A stretch of 64,000 bases of DNA, taken from contig JAWLBM010000001.1 of assembly GCA_041687675.1 (NCBI GenBank), positions 124,001-188,000 on the forward strand, given 5' to 3'. Shown here one piece after another: positions 35,362 to 44,080 of this stretch. The stretch's first letter is position 1. Each line of letters opens with the position of its first letter. The notes beneath the pieces are model-generated. The model saw nothing but the letters and a program-made list of their open reading frames with translations, was not told the origin of the DNA and did no database searches. This DNA comes from JAWLBM01 sp041687675 (GTDB taxonomy: Bacteria; Pseudomonadota; Alphaproteobacteria; Rhizobiales; Pleomorphomonadaceae). Made by a program: the position numbers and the translations under genes.

Positions 35362-36732
35362 ATGGGGCGCCTGATCGTCGTGTCGAACCGCGTGGGTCCG
35401 ATGAAGGACACCGGCAAGGCGGGCGGCCTTGCCGTCGCGCTGGTCGACGTGCTGCGGGAACGCGGCGGAATCTGGTTCGGCTGGACGGGCGAGATCAGCG
35501 AGGCCGGCACCTTCTCCGACCTGCGCCGCGAGAAGAGCCGGGCGATCGAACTCGCCACCATCGACATGACCCCGGCGGACAGCGAGGAGTTCTACGCCGG
35601 CTATGCGAACCGCACCCTCTGGCCGATCCTCCACTATCGCCTGGACGTGGCGGAGTTCAGCCACGACTTCGAGGCGGGCTACAACCGCGTCAACGAGCGC
35701 TTCGCCACCCGCCTCCGGCCGCTGATCGGCCACGACGACCGGATCTGGGTGCACGACTACCACTTCCTCCCCTTCGGCGCCTACCTGCGCAACATGGGCG
35801 TGAAGAACAAGATCGGCTTCTTCCTGCACATTCCCTGGCCGCCGACCGAGATCATCAGCGCGCTGCCGCGCCACCGCTGGCTGGTGCGCTCGATGCTCGA
35901 CTACGACCTGATCGGCTTCCAGACCGAGCGCGACCGCCGGCACTTCGTCGACTACCTGCGCGAGGAGGCCGGCGGCTTCGAGCATGCCGACGGCCGCTGG
36001 GAGGCCTGGGGCAAGGTGGTGCGGGTCGAGGCCTTTCCGATCGGCATCGACACCGAGGGCTTCCGCGGCTACGCCGAGAGCGCCGAGGCCAAGCGCGAGA
36101 TTGGCCGGCTCGATCGCGCCCTCATCGGCCGCGACCAGATCGTCGGCGTCGACCGGATCGACTATTCCAAGGGCATTCCGCACCGCTTCCGCGCCTTCGA
36201 GCGCCTGCTCGACGAATATCCGGACTTCCGCGGCAGGGTGAGCCTCCTGCAGATCTCGCCGCCCTCGCGCGGCGAGGTCTTCGCCTACGCCGAGATCCGC
36301 CGCGAGCTCGAGCATCTCGCCGGCCACGTCAACGGGCGGTTCGCCCATATCGACTGGACGCCGATCCGCTTCCTGTCACGGAGCTTTCCGCGCCGGGCGC
36401 TCGCCGGGATCTATCGCAAGAGCCGGGTTGGCCTCGTGACCTCGCTGCGCGACGGCATGAACCTCGTCGCCAAGGAGTACGTCGCCGCCCAGGATCCCGA
36501 CGACCCGGGCATTCTCGTGCTGTCCTGCTTCACCGGCGCGGCGGAGGAGATGGGCGAGGCGCTGATCACCAATCCCTACGCCACCGACGAGACGGCCGAG
36601 GCGCTGAAGACCGCCCTCACCATGCCGCTCGACGAACGCCGCGCCCGGCACGCCGCGCTCTACGCCCGCCTGGTCGCGCATGACGCCGCCTGGTGGGCCA
36701 ACGCCTTCCTCGCCCGGCTCGAGGTGGCCTGA
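35362..36732 (+). CDS. otsA: Trehalose-6-phosphate synthase
   Basis: GT20 glycosyltransferase joining UDP-glucose and glucose 6-phosphate. It has 456 residues, standard for bacterial OtsA. Landmarks are LIVVSNRVGP at the N-terminus, KAGGLAVAL, the Trp/Tyr glucose-6-phosphate site in IWVHDYHFLPFG, the donor-site DRIDYSKGIPHRF (Arg and Lys) and RDGMNLVAKEYVAAQ. The start ATG is 5 bp behind otsB. It shares the otsB EcfG promoter. Confidence 0.97.
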   Translation: MGRLIVVSNRVGPMKDTGKAGGLAVALVDVLRERGGIWFGWTGEISEAGTFSDLRREKSRAIELATIDMTPADSEEFYAGYANRTLWPILHYRLDVAEFSHDFEAGYNRVNERFATRLRPLIGHDDRIWVHDYHFLPFGAYLRNMGVKNKIGFFLHIPWPPTEIISALPRHRWLVRSMLDYDLIGFQTERDRRHFVDYLREEAGGFEHADGRWEAWGKVVRVEAFPIGIDTEGFRGYAESAEAKREIGRLDRALIGRDQIVGVDRIDYSKGIPHRFRAFERLLDEYPDFRGRVSLLQISPPSRGEVFAYAEIRRELEHLAGHVNGRFAHIDWTPIRFLSRSFPRRALAGIYRKSRVGLVTSLRDGMNLVAKEYVAAQDPDDPGILVLSCFTGAAEEMGEALITNPYATDETAEALKTALTMPLDERRARHAALYARLVAHDAAWWANAFLARLEVA

Positions 36733-36836
36733 CCGGCGACCGCCGCGCGCGTCCCGGCTCCCCGGCTCCCGATCGGCCGAGTGCGCCCGAGCCGGCGCCA
36801 CGCCGCCTGTGCCGGCCGAACGTTTGTTGCGCGCCC

Positions 36837-36862
36837 GGAACAGAATTGCTCTTATGCGCGTG
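36837..36862 (+). promoter_or_regulatory. Near-match EcfG-type promoter upstream of rpiB
   Basis: GGAAC (36837-36841), a 17-bp spacer and CGTG (36859-36862) differ from the EcfG consensus only at the last base. It points to rpiB 60 bp downstream. Considered because otsBA directly upstream has an exact match, but weaker. Confidence 0.35.
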
Positions 36863-36921
36863 ATTGCATGCGGATGCGCCGGACGGAGCACCGCGCCGCC
36901 GAGGGCATGAGGGAGACCGCC

Positions 36922-37374
36922 ATGAGGATCGTCGTCGGAGGCGACAGCGCAGGCCAGCCGCTGGTGAAGGCGGTGGCCGAACATCTTTCCAGGCGGGCGG
37001 ATCTCACCGTCACCGACCTCAGCCCGGCGGACGCCGGCGAGCGCTACGCCAGCACCGCCGAGCGGGTGGCGCTGGCGATCCGCGAGGGCCGGGCGGACCG
37101 CGGGCTTCTGTTCTGCGGCACCGGCATCGGCGTCTGCATCTCCGCCAACAAGGTGCCCGGCATCCGGGCGGCGCAGGCCCACGACACCTATTCGGCCGAG
37201 CGGGCGGCGAAGAGCAACAACGCCCAGATCATCACCATGGGCGCCCGGGTGATCGGCCCGGAACTCGCCAAGGCGATCGCCGACGCCTATCTCGCCTCCG
37301 ACTTCGACCCGGCCAGCAGTTCCGGCCCGAACGTCGAGGCGATCGACGCGCTCGACGCCAAGTACAGCGGCTGA
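36922..37374 (+). CDS. rpiB: Ribose-5-phosphate isomerase B (RpiB/LacAB family)
   Basis: A 150-residue sugar-phosphate isomerase. The catalytic Cys lies in LLFCGTGIGVCISANKVPG (about residue 68), followed by AAQAHDTYSAERAAKSNNA and ITMGARVIGPELA, all typical of RpiB. It could also act on an erythrulose-phosphate, as some rhizobial family members do. The ATG at 36922 follows GGGAG. It ends just before a hairpin terminator shared with the convergent chemoreceptor gene. Confidence 0.92.
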   Translation: MRIVVGGDSAGQPLVKAVAEHLSRRADLTVTDLSPADAGERYASTAERVALAIREGRADRGLLFCGTGIGVCISANKVPGIRAAQAHDTYSAERAAKSNNAQIITMGARVIGPELAKAIADAYLASDFDPASSSGPNVEAIDALDAKYSG

Positions 37375-37392
37375 CCGCCGGCCGGTGAGAGA

Positions 37393-37432
37393 AAAGGGCG
37401 CCGCGCTCGGGTGAGCGGGGCGCCCTGTCTCG
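37393..37432. terminator. Hairpin terminator between convergent rpiB and chemoreceptor genes
   Basis: AGGGCGCCGCGCTC (37395-37408) pairs with GAGCGGGGCGCCCT (37413-37426), with one internal mismatch and loop GGGT. It is preceded by AAAA (a leftward T-run) and followed by GTCTCGTT. It probably works in both directions. Confidence 0.75.
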
Positions 37433-37449
37433 TTCAGGAACAGACCCGG

Positions 37450-39126
37450 TCAGGCCGCGCGGATGCGGCCGAGGAAGTCCGTCATCGCCCGGCGCAGGTC
37501 CTCCGACCGGCGGTGCAGGTCGCCGATGCTGCCGCGCATCTCCCCGGAAAGGGCGCCGGTCCGTCGGGCGGACTCGCTGACGTTGCCGATCGCCCGGCTG
37601 ATCTCGCGGGTCCCGGCGGCCGCCTCGTTGACGCTGCGGGCGATCTCCGCGGTGGCGGCGGTCTGCTGCTGGGCGGCCGCGGCCATCGAGTTGGCCCGGT
37701 CGGAGATCTGGGTGACCATCCGGGTGATCGCGTTGGTGGCCTCCACCGAGGCCGCGGTGGCCGCCTTCATCTCGGCGATCTGCTTGTCGATCTCCTCGGT
37801 CGCCCGGGAGGTCTGGGTCGCCAGCGCCTTCACCTCGCTCGCCACCACCGCGAAGCCCTTGCCGGCCTCCCCGGCGCGGGCGGCCTCGATGGTCGCGTTG
37901 AGGGCGAGGAGGTTGGTCTGGGCCGCGATGGCGTTGATGAGGCCGGTCACCTCGCCGATCCGGTCGACGACGCCGGCGAGCTGGCCGATCGCCTCGCTGG
38001 TCCGCTTCACCTCGCTGGAGGCGTCGCGGGCGACGCCCGCCGCGGCGCCGGTCTGGTTGTTGATCTCCTCGATCGAGGAGGAGAGCTCCTCGGTGGCGGA
38101 GGCGACGGTCTGCACGTTGGCGGTGGCCTGCTCGGTCGAGGACGACACCGCGACCACCTCCTCGGTGGTGCCGGTGGCGATCCTCTCCAGCGAGCCGGCG
38201 CTGCCGTCGAGCGTGCGGGAGGCCTCCAGCATCTCGTCGCTGAGCTTGAGCACGGTCGCCTCGAACTCCGCGGCGACCCGCTCCATGTCGGCGCGCTTTG
38301 CGGCCTCGGCCAGCTCCCGCTGGCGCCCGCTCTCCGCCTCCAGCTGGCGGGCGCGGGCAAGGCTGGTGCGGAAGCCCTCCAGCGCCTCGGCCATGCGGCC
38401 GATCTCGTCGCGCGAGCCGGTCGCGACCGGCGTGTCGAGGTCGCCCTCGGCCATCCGGACGGTGGCGGCGCCGAGGCGGGCCAGTGGGCGCGACACCAGG
38501 CGATGGTTGAACAGGCCGGCGAGGAGCGCGATCACGAGGATGGTCCCGGCGCCGCCGATCGCAACCAGGAAGCCCTGGTGGAGGGCGGTGGACTGCACCC
38601 TGGCGATTTCGGTCTGGCGCGCCGAAAGGACATCGGACAGCCGGTGCGCCGCGGTGACCAGGTCGGCCAGCAGGGCGTTGCCCTCGCCGCTGATCTCCAG
38701 CGCGCGGGCGGTGTCCACCGTCGCCGGGTCGCGCATCAGCGCGACCTGCCGGTCGGCCACCCCGGTCTTCCAGGCGCGCCAGACGTCCCCCACCGCGGCC
38801 GCCTCCGCCGCGGCCGAGGGCATCACCTCGGCGACATCGTTGGCGACCTCGTCCAGCAGGGCCTCGATCCGCGGCGTCGCCTCGTCGATCCCGGCGAGGA
38901 AGTCGCCCTGGCCGGTGAGGAGGAAGTTCTTGAGGCCGAGCGCCTGGCCGGCCATGTCCCGGTCGAGCATCTGGACGTCGACCATCATCTCCTGCAGGCG
39001 CAGGTTCTCCTCGACCACCGCGTCGGCCTTGCCCACGTTCAAGACGGTGACCAGGCTGGTGACGCCGCCGATCAGGGCGACCGAGGCGAAGGCGATCAGG
39101 CCCTTCATCGAAACCGACAACGACAT
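37450..39126 (-). CDS. Methyl-accepting chemotaxis protein
   Basis: A 558-residue chemoreceptor. The N-terminal membrane helix (about 8-30) is followed by a four-helix-bundle-like periplasmic domain (about 32-190), a second membrane helix (FLVAIGGAGTILVIALLAG), HAMP (NHRLVSRPLARLG onward) and a long cytoplasmic signalling coil. The hairpin tip is IAAQTNLLALNATIEAARAG, the CheW/CheA binding site. The ATG at 39126 follows AAGGGGG. It lies 32 bp behind the secreted sensor-like protein gene, so the two may work together. No CheB/CheR-binding C-terminal pentapeptide is evident. Confidence 0.95.
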   Translation of the reverse strand: MSLSVSMKGLIAFASVALIGGVTSLVTVLNVGKADAVVEENLRLQEMMVDVQMLDRDMAGQALGLKNFLLTGQGDFLAGIDEATPRIEALLDEVANDVAEVMPSAAAEAAAVGDVWRAWKTGVADRQVALMRDPATVDTARALEISGEGNALLADLVTAAHRLSDVLSARQTEIARVQSTALHQGFLVAIGGAGTILVIALLAGLFNHRLVSRPLARLGAATVRMAEGDLDTPVATGSRDEIGRMAEALEGFRTSLARARQLEAESGRQRELAEAAKRADMERVAAEFEATVLKLSDEMLEASRTLDGSAGSLERIATGTTEEVVAVSSSTEQATANVQTVASATEELSSSIEEINNQTGAAAGVARDASSEVKRTSEAIGQLAGVVDRIGEVTGLINAIAAQTNLLALNATIEAARAGEAGKGFAVVASEVKALATQTSRATEEIDKQIAEMKAATAASVEATNAITRMVTQISDRANSMAAAAQQQTAATAEIARSVNEAAAGTREISRAIGNVSESARRTGALSGEMRGSIGDLHRRSEDLRRAMTDFLGRIRAA

Positions 39127-39158
39127 GCGGTACCCCCTTCCGCAGATGGACTTCCGGA

Positions 39159-39755
39159 TCAGACGCCGGCGCGGCGGCGCATCAGTTCGGTGAGATTGAG
39201 CTCGAAGGTGCCCGCGCCGACCGGCGCGCCGGCCTCGTCGACGACGGTCAGGCTGACCTGGGCGCGCCAGATGCGATGGTCCTCGTCCCACTCGGCGTCG
39301 TCGATGAAGACGGCGTCGGGACCGGCGGAGAAGGATTTCTGGAACTTGGCCTCGTCGCCCTGCCAGAAGTCGCTGGTGATGGCGGACTGCCCGACGTTGA
39401 GGCCGTTCCGGTCCGTCACGAACATCTCGACGAAAAGGCCGAGGGACTGCGCCTGGTGGCGGATCAGGTAGATCGACAGGGGGCTCGACAGCGTGGCGGC
39501 GATCAGCGGCTTGTCCGCCGCCTCGCGCTCGGCCACCCATTGCGTGTCGAGCCGCTCGATCTCGGCGGCGTCGATCCCCGCATAGCGCCGGTTCTGGGCG
39601 GCGACCGAGATCGCCACCACATCGTTGGCCAGCAATTCACGAAGGTCCGCGACGACGGCGTCGTCGATCAGCGCCCGCGGGTTCGGCGCGGTGGCCTCCT
39701 GCGCCAGGGCCGGCCCCGCGAGAAGCGCGAGGGCGGCCGCCACAAACGTTTTCAT
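39159..39755 (-). CDS. Secreted PDC/Cache-like sensor protein upstream of chemoreceptor gene
   Basis: A 198-residue protein with a cleavable signal (MKTFVAAALALLAGPALA|QE). The mature part looks like a single PDC/Cache-type ligand-sensing domain: SSPLSIYLIRHQAQSLGLFV, VTDRNGLNVGQSAITSDFWQ and DAEWDEDHRIWRAQVS follow the usual Cache order. It has no membrane anchor of its own. The ATG at 39755 follows GGAGGGAG. It is 32 bp upstream of the chemoreceptor gene on the same strand. A free periplasmic sensor handing its signal to the receptor is a reasonable inference. Confidence 0.82.
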   Translation of the reverse strand: MKTFVAAALALLAGPALAQEATAPNPRALIDDAVVADLRELLANDVVAISVAAQNRRYAGIDAAEIERLDTQWVAEREAADKPLIAATLSSPLSIYLIRHQAQSLGLFVEMFVTDRNGLNVGQSAITSDFWQGDEAKFQKSFSAGPDAVFIDDAEWDEDHRIWRAQVSLTVVDEAGAPVGAGTFELNLTELMRRRAGV

Positions 39756-39866
39756 TCGCTCCCTCCGAACTGCATTCAATGGATTTGATGCGTTCGGACG
39801 GAAGCTAAGGGGCGGCTCCTTATGGAACCGCTAATGAGGTAGGAATTTACGCAAGCGCCGCCGCGG

Positions 39867-40031
39867 TCAGCGGATCCGGATGCTCTCGAAGGCGGCCTCG
39901 GAGATGCCGAGCCGGGCGAGGTGGCGGGCGGACGGCCGGCGGCCGGCGTCGACGGCGGCGGCGACGCTGCGGGCGCTATCGAGGATCTCGGCGGCGCCGC
40001 GAAGGCGGGCGAACAGGGACGTGCGGGTCAT
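39867..40031 (-). CDS. Small 54-residue helical protein, conserved-type in Hyphomicrobiales
   Basis: The frame starts at ATG 40031 (MTRTSLFARLRGAAEILDS) behind GGAG at 10 bp and ends at TGA 39869-39867. The product is basic, predicted to be two helices, and ends in GISEAAFESIRIR. The pattern of an Ala-rich helix, an AGRRPSARHLARLGI loop and a final short helix resembles small uncharacterised rhizobial proteins of the DUF1127-like size class. It lies alone between the secreted sensor gene and the aldolase gene. Too short to assign a role. Confidence 0.6.
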   Translation of the reverse strand: MTRTSLFARLRGAAEILDSARSVAAAVDAGRRPSARHLARLGISEAAFESIRIR

Positions 40032-40158
40032 GGCGAAGGCTCCGTTTCTACGCCCCTGATATGGCCCTCCGCAGGGCCTTCAGGCAGCGGTCCCGACGCG
40101 GACCAGCCATGCATTTAGTGCAATCTTCGGATACCGAGCCACCCGTCTCGCGGGCGAC

Positions 40159-40890
40159 TCACCCGACCGCGGCGGCGAAGCTGGAGCGGACCGCGTCGAT
40201 GTCGTTGGCGAGCACCGTCAGGGCATATCCCTCCGCGCGGCGACGCTTCGCCGCCTCGGCGCCCATGGTGAAGATCCCGGCGGCGATGCCGGCGCGCCGC
40301 GTCGCCGCGAGCACCCGGGCGCAGCCCGCCTCCCGCCGGTCGGCGTCGCCGCCGTAGGAGAGGAGGAGGTCGCCGGTGCCGATCAGCACCATGTCGATCC
40401 CGGGCACGGCGGCGATCGCGTCGGCGGCCTCGACGCCCGCCGCGGTCTCGATCATCACCGCCACCAGGTGCCCCTCCGCCCGGGCGAGGTAGTCGGCAAA
40501 GCCCTCGCCGAGCGGCCGCACGCCGCCGCCGGAGCGGATCCCGTGCGGCGGGAAGCGCCCCGCCGCCGCCGCCGCCGCCGCCTGCGCCGCCGTCTCCACC
40601 ATAGGCACGATGACGCCGTCGGCCCCCGAATCGAGCGCCCGCCCGATCGACAGCGGCGTGGAGTCCTCCACGCGCACCAGCACGGGGCAGTGCGGCCGCG
40701 CCAGCCCGACCGCGGCCTCCAGCCCCGCCCGGTCCCACAGCCCGTGCTGCAGGTCGATCACCAGCGCGCCCGGCCGTGCCCGCGCCGCCATCTCCGCGAC
40801 GGCGGCGCTGCCGAGCGCCAGCCAGAGCACGCCGAGGTGGTCGCCGGCGGCGACGCGGCCGCGAAGCCCGGGCCGGGAGGGTGCGGTCAT
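40159..40890 (-). CDS. HpcH/HpaI-family aldolase
   Basis: A 243-residue class II, metal-dependent pyruvate aldolase of the HpaI type. The base-region His is in LVIDLQHGLWD, the metal ligands are the Glu in VMIETAAGVEAAD and the Asp in IGTGDLLLSYG, and the substrate-binding Arg is in VRVEDSTPL. It cleaves or forms 4-hydroxy-2-oxo acids. The ATG at 40890 is the preferred start. It lies 37 bp behind the GntR gene on the same strand and faces an aminotransferase, which suggests cleavage of a transaminated hydroxy amino acid. Confidence 0.9.
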   Translation of the reverse strand: MTAPSRPGLRGRVAAGDHLGVLWLALGSAAVAEMAARARPGALVIDLQHGLWDRAGLEAAVGLARPHCPVLVRVEDSTPLSIGRALDSGADGVIVPMVETAAQAAAAAAAGRFPPHGIRSGGGVRPLGEGFADYLARAEGHLVAVMIETAAGVEAADAIAAVPGIDMVLIGTGDLLLSYGGDADRREAGCARVLAATRRAGIAAGIFTMGAEAAKRRRAEGYALTVLANDIDAVRSSFAAAVG

Positions 40891-40927
40891 GTGGGGTCTC
40901 CATGGAGGGTCAGGGGGAGGAGGGCGG

Positions 40928-41638
40928 TCATCGGGCGGCACCGGCCGCCTCGTCCGCCGGGCCGTCCTCCTGGTCGGCCGCGGTCAAGGCGGCGAAGGCG
41001 CTCTCGGCCTGGTCGATGAAGCGATGCATGAGGTCGGCGGCGGCGACGGAATCCCCGGCGAGAAAGGCGCGGGCGAGGCCCTCCAGCCGGCCGGCGACCA
41101 GCCGCTGGGTGGGCGGGTCGCCGAGGGTGCGCTGGCGGACCACCTGGACATGGTCGGCGAAGCGGGCGATCGCCGAGGCGAGCCGGTCGTTGGAGACGGC
41201 GCCGAGCCAGGCCGCGCGGAAGGCGACGTTGGCCTGGTAGAGGCGGTCGGCGTCCCCAGCCTCCGCCGCCGCCCGCGCCTCGCGCGCCGCCGCCGCGATC
41301 TCCCGGCGGCCGTCGGCGTCGAGGTCGCGGGCCGCGTGGGCGGCGGCGCGCGGCTCGAGAAGCCGCCGGACCTCGAAGATATTGGCGATGTCGGCCGGGG
41401 TGAGCCGCGGCAGCATGAAGCCGCGGGTGGTGCCGACCAGGTAGCCCTCGTGCATCAGCCGCATCAGCGCCTCGCGGACCGGCATGCGCGAGACGCCGAG
41501 GCGGCCGGCGATCTCGGTGTCGACGAGGCGATCCTCGCGGCCGAACTCGCCGCGATGGATTTGCGCGCGGATGTCCTGATAGATTTGGCTCCGGAGGCTC
41601 TCCGATCGGCCGATCCGGGCCGGGCTCCGCGCGTTCAT
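40928..41638 (-). CDS. GntR-family regulator (FCD domain)
   Basis: A 236-residue transcription factor: winged helix (about 15-80, with DTEIAGRLGVSRMPVREALM) and a helical FCD effector domain (about 90-215). The ATG at 41638 heads the leftward GntR-aldolase pair. The divergent gap to the aminotransferase holds the perfect dyad CCGTATACGG (41658-41667), of the form FCD-type GntR proteins bind. Likely a substrate-responsive repressor of both transcripts. Confidence 0.93.
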   Translation of the reverse strand: MNARSPARIGRSESLRSQIYQDIRAQIHRGEFGREDRLVDTEIAGRLGVSRMPVREALMRLMHEGYLVGTTRGFMLPRLTPADIANIFEVRRLLEPRAAAHAARDLDADGRREIAAAAREARAAAEAGDADRLYQANVAFRAAWLGAVSNDRLASAIARFADHVQVVRQRTLGDPPTQRLVAGRLEGLARAFLAGDSVAAADLMHRFIDQAESAFAALTAADQEDGPADEAAGAAR

Positions 41639-41657
41639 CAGCGCCTCCGGGTGGGTT

Positions 41658-41667
41658 CCGTATACGG
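41658..41667. promoter_or_regulatory. GntR-type operator dyad
   Basis: CCGTATACGG is a perfect 10-bp palindrome 20 bp upstream of the GntR ATG, with the GTATAC core common in FadR-subfamily operators. A half-site, ATACGG (41816-41821), lies nearer the aminotransferase gene. Confidence 0.6.
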
Positions 41668-41869
41668 TTTCCGGGCCGATCGCGACGACATCCGCCCGGA
41701 CGGCGGTCACGAATGCTCCTGCGGCGCAGCAGAATATGCCGGCTTTCCGGGGAAGTATGCGATCCGAGCGGGGCGGTTTGCAAGTCGGCTGGCCAAAATT
41801 TTGGGCTTGAAATGGATACGGTTCCGGCTGAAAGTCGTCGCGGATAACGTCTGGTTCCGGTGGTACGCC

Positions 41870-43087
41870 ATGGTCGCTTCGCCCCTCCCCACCCCGCAGG
41901 CCGGCCCCGACGCGGCGCCGATCCGCTCGCCGCTGAAGGGCATCCGGCCGCAGATCCAGGACCTCAGGACGGAGAATATCGCCGCCCTGGCGGTGCGGGC
42001 GCTCGAACTCGGCGACGTGATCCCGCTGTGGTACGGCGAGGGCGACCTGGTGACGCCCGAGTTCATCCGCGACGCCGCCAAGGCCTCTTTCGACGCCGGC
42101 AACACCTTCTACATTCCCGACATGCGGGGCATGCCGGCGCTGACCGAGGCGCTGGCCGCCTACCAGACCCGGGTGCACGGCCGGCCGATCCCCGTCGAGC
42201 GCTCGACGATCACCCCGGGCGGCATGCAGGCGGTGCATCTCGCGATGGCGCTGCTGGTCGATCCGGGCACGAACGTCGTCTACGTCGAGCCGCAGTGGCC
42301 GAACATCCACAACGCCATCCACCTGGCCGGCGGCGAGCCGCGGCCGGTGCCGCTCGACTTCGACACCGACTTCCGGCTCGACCTCGACCGGCTGTTCGAC
42401 CGCTGCGACGCGCGCACCCGGGCCATCATGTTCTCCACCCCGGCCAACCCGACCGGCTGGACGGCGAGCCGCGAGGAGCTGCTGGCGCTGATCGACTTCT
42501 CCCGCCGCACCGGGATCTGGATCATCTCCGACGAGGTCTACGGGCGCCTCTCCTTCGAGGCCGACGTCGCCCCGTCGGTGCTGCAGCTCGCCGAGGACGG
42601 CGACCGGGTGCTCTCGGTCAACTCCTTTTCCAAGGCCTGGGCGATGACCGGCTGGCGGGTCGGCTGGCTGAGCCATCCGTCCGAGATCGCGCCGCAGCTC
42701 GCGGCGATGACCCAGTATGTCAACAGCGGCACCGCGGGTCCGATCCAGGCCGGCGCCGCGGCGGCGCTAACCCGGGGCGAGGACCTCGTCCGCGAGGTGC
42801 GCGGGCGCGTGAAGCGCGGGCTGGATCTCACCTACGAGCGGCTCTCTCGGATCAACGCCATCCTCCTGCCGGAGAAGCCGAAGGGCGGCATGTACGCCTT
42901 CTTCCGCTTCGAGGGCGAGCCGGACTCCGGCGCCGCCTGCCGGCGCATCCTGGAGACGGCCCGCGTCGGCCTCGCTCCCGGCTACCTGTTCGGCGAGAGC
43001 TCGCGCCCCTTCGTGCGGCTTTGCGTCTTCCGGGAGGAACACGTGCTCGAGACCGCCCTCGACCGCATGGTTGAAGGGCTCGCGTGA
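41870..43087 (+). CDS. PLP-dependent aminotransferase (class I/II)
   Basis: A 405-residue fold-type I aminotransferase. The PLP-binding Lys is in SVNSFSKAWAMTGWRVGW. Upstream are the cofactor Asn in FSTPANPTGW and the Asp-x-x-Tyr pair in IISDEVYGRLSF, with the C-terminal substrate Arg in SRPFVRLCVF. It converts an amino acid to its 2-oxo acid. It is divergent from the GntR/aldolase genes and followed by an amino-acid binding-protein gene, so it probably acts on the imported compound. The ATG at 41870 has a weak ribosome-binding site. A small GC hairpin (43094-43114) follows the stop. Confidence 0.93.
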   Translation: MVASPLPTPQAGPDAAPIRSPLKGIRPQIQDLRTENIAALAVRALELGDVIPLWYGEGDLVTPEFIRDAAKASFDAGNTFYIPDMRGMPALTEALAAYQTRVHGRPIPVERSTITPGGMQAVHLAMALLVDPGTNVVYVEPQWPNIHNAIHLAGGEPRPVPLDFDTDFRLDLDRLFDRCDARTRAIMFSTPANPTGWTASREELLALIDFSRRTGIWIISDEVYGRLSFEADVAPSVLQLAEDGDRVLSVNSFSKAWAMTGWRVGWLSHPSEIAPQLAAMTQYVNSGTAGPIQAGAAAALTRGEDLVREVRGRVKRGLDLTYERLSRINAILLPEKPKGGMYAFFRFEGEPDSGAACRRILETARVGLAPGYLFGESSRPFVRLCVFREEHVLETALDRMVEGLA

Positions 43088-43178
43088 GGAAAACGGCCCG
43101 CGCGAGACGGGCCGGAGAAGGGAGCCGGGGCGCCCGAGCGGGGCGGGCCGGCGTCAACCAGAAGAGGGGACCCAGGAC

Positions 43179-43976
43179 ATGAGCTTCACCCGTCGCAGCC
43201 TCCTCGGCCTCGCCGCCGCCATCGGCCTCGCCGCCGCGGGCACGACCATGGCCGCCGCCGAGTCGATCACCATCGGCGCCTACCCGAGCAACCCGCCGTT
43301 CGAGTTCAAGAACGCCGACGGCAACTTCGAGGGCTTCGAGGTCGACATCGCCAAGGAGGTCGCCAAGCGCCTCGGCATGGAGACCGAGATCTCCGACATG
43401 GGCTTCCAGGCCCTGTTCGCCGCCACCTCCTCGCAGCGCATCGACGCGGCGATCTCCTCGATCACCATCACCCCCGAGCGGCTGCAGAGCCAGTCCTTCA
43501 CCCAGCCCTACTACGACGCCGACATGGGCATCGCCACCCGGACCGACAGCGACATCGCCAAGCCCGAGGACCTCAAGGGCAAGATCGTCGGCGGGCTCTC
43601 CGGCTCCACCGGCGAGAAGTGGATCCGCGAGAACCAGGAGACCTACGGGATCGCCGAGATCAAGGGCTACAACACCCAGCAGGACCTGCTGCTCGACCTC
43701 AACGCCGGCCGCGTCGACGCCGCCGTCAGCGACGTCCCGGGCATGGAATACGCCTTCACCCGGATGGACGGCCTCACGGTCAAGGAGCGCATCAAGACCG
43801 GCGAGCAGTACGCCATGATGATGACCAAGGACCACCCGCTGCTCGGCAAGGTCAACGACGCCCTCACCGCCATGAAGGAGGACGGGACCATGGCGTCGAT
43901 CCACGAGACGTGGTTCGGCACCACCCCGCCGGAAGGCTCCTCCACGGTCACCGTGATGCCGCTGCCGGCGCCCTGA
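43179..43976 (+). CDS. Amino-acid ABC transporter solute-binding protein (SBP family 3), Tat-type signal
   Basis: A 265-residue periplasmic binding protein. The leader MSFTRRSLLGLAAAIGLA has a twin-Arg motif (TRRSLLG), suggesting Tat export. The mature protein begins near AAAESITIGAYPSNPPFEF and shows the family pattern GNFEGFEVDIAKEVAKRLG, RIDAAISSITITPERLQ, GLSGSTGEKW and DLLLDLNAGRVDAAVSD. The ATG at 43179 follows GAGGGGACCCAGGAC. A 13-bp terminator hairpin separates it from the permease gene. The ligand is probably an amino acid processed by the nearby aminotransferase. Confidence 0.94.
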   Translation: MSFTRRSLLGLAAAIGLAAAGTTMAAAESITIGAYPSNPPFEFKNADGNFEGFEVDIAKEVAKRLGMETEISDMGFQALFAATSSQRIDAAISSITITPERLQSQSFTQPYYDADMGIATRTDSDIAKPEDLKGKIVGGLSGSTGEKWIRENQETYGIAEIKGYNTQQDLLLDLNAGRVDAAVSDVPGMEYAFTRMDGLTVKERIKTGEQYAMMMTKDHPLLGKVNDALTAMKEDGTMASIHETWFGTTPPEGSSTVTVMPLPAP

Positions 43977-44002
43977 CGCACGCGGGGGATCGCCATCGAC
44001 GC

Positions 44003-44039
44003 GACCGTCCGGCAGTCTCTGCCGGGCGGTCCTTCTTTT
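44003..44039 (+). terminator. Intrinsic terminator/attenuator between binding-protein and permease genes
   Basis: GACCGTCCGGCAG (44003-44015) and CTGCCGGGCGGTC (44019-44031) form a 13-bp stem (one G-T pair) with loop TCT, followed by CTTCTTTT. It would cause partial termination, giving more binding protein than permease. Confidence 0.85.
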
Positions 44040-44080
44040 GACCGCTCCTCTCAATCGACGCGACGAACGGGGGCTGCCAG

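Noticed and set aside
39780..39866. GGAAC at 39824 region as an EcfG promoter for the 54-residue or sensor genes
   Set aside because: No CGTT at 16 or 17 bp, and the orientation is away from both genes.
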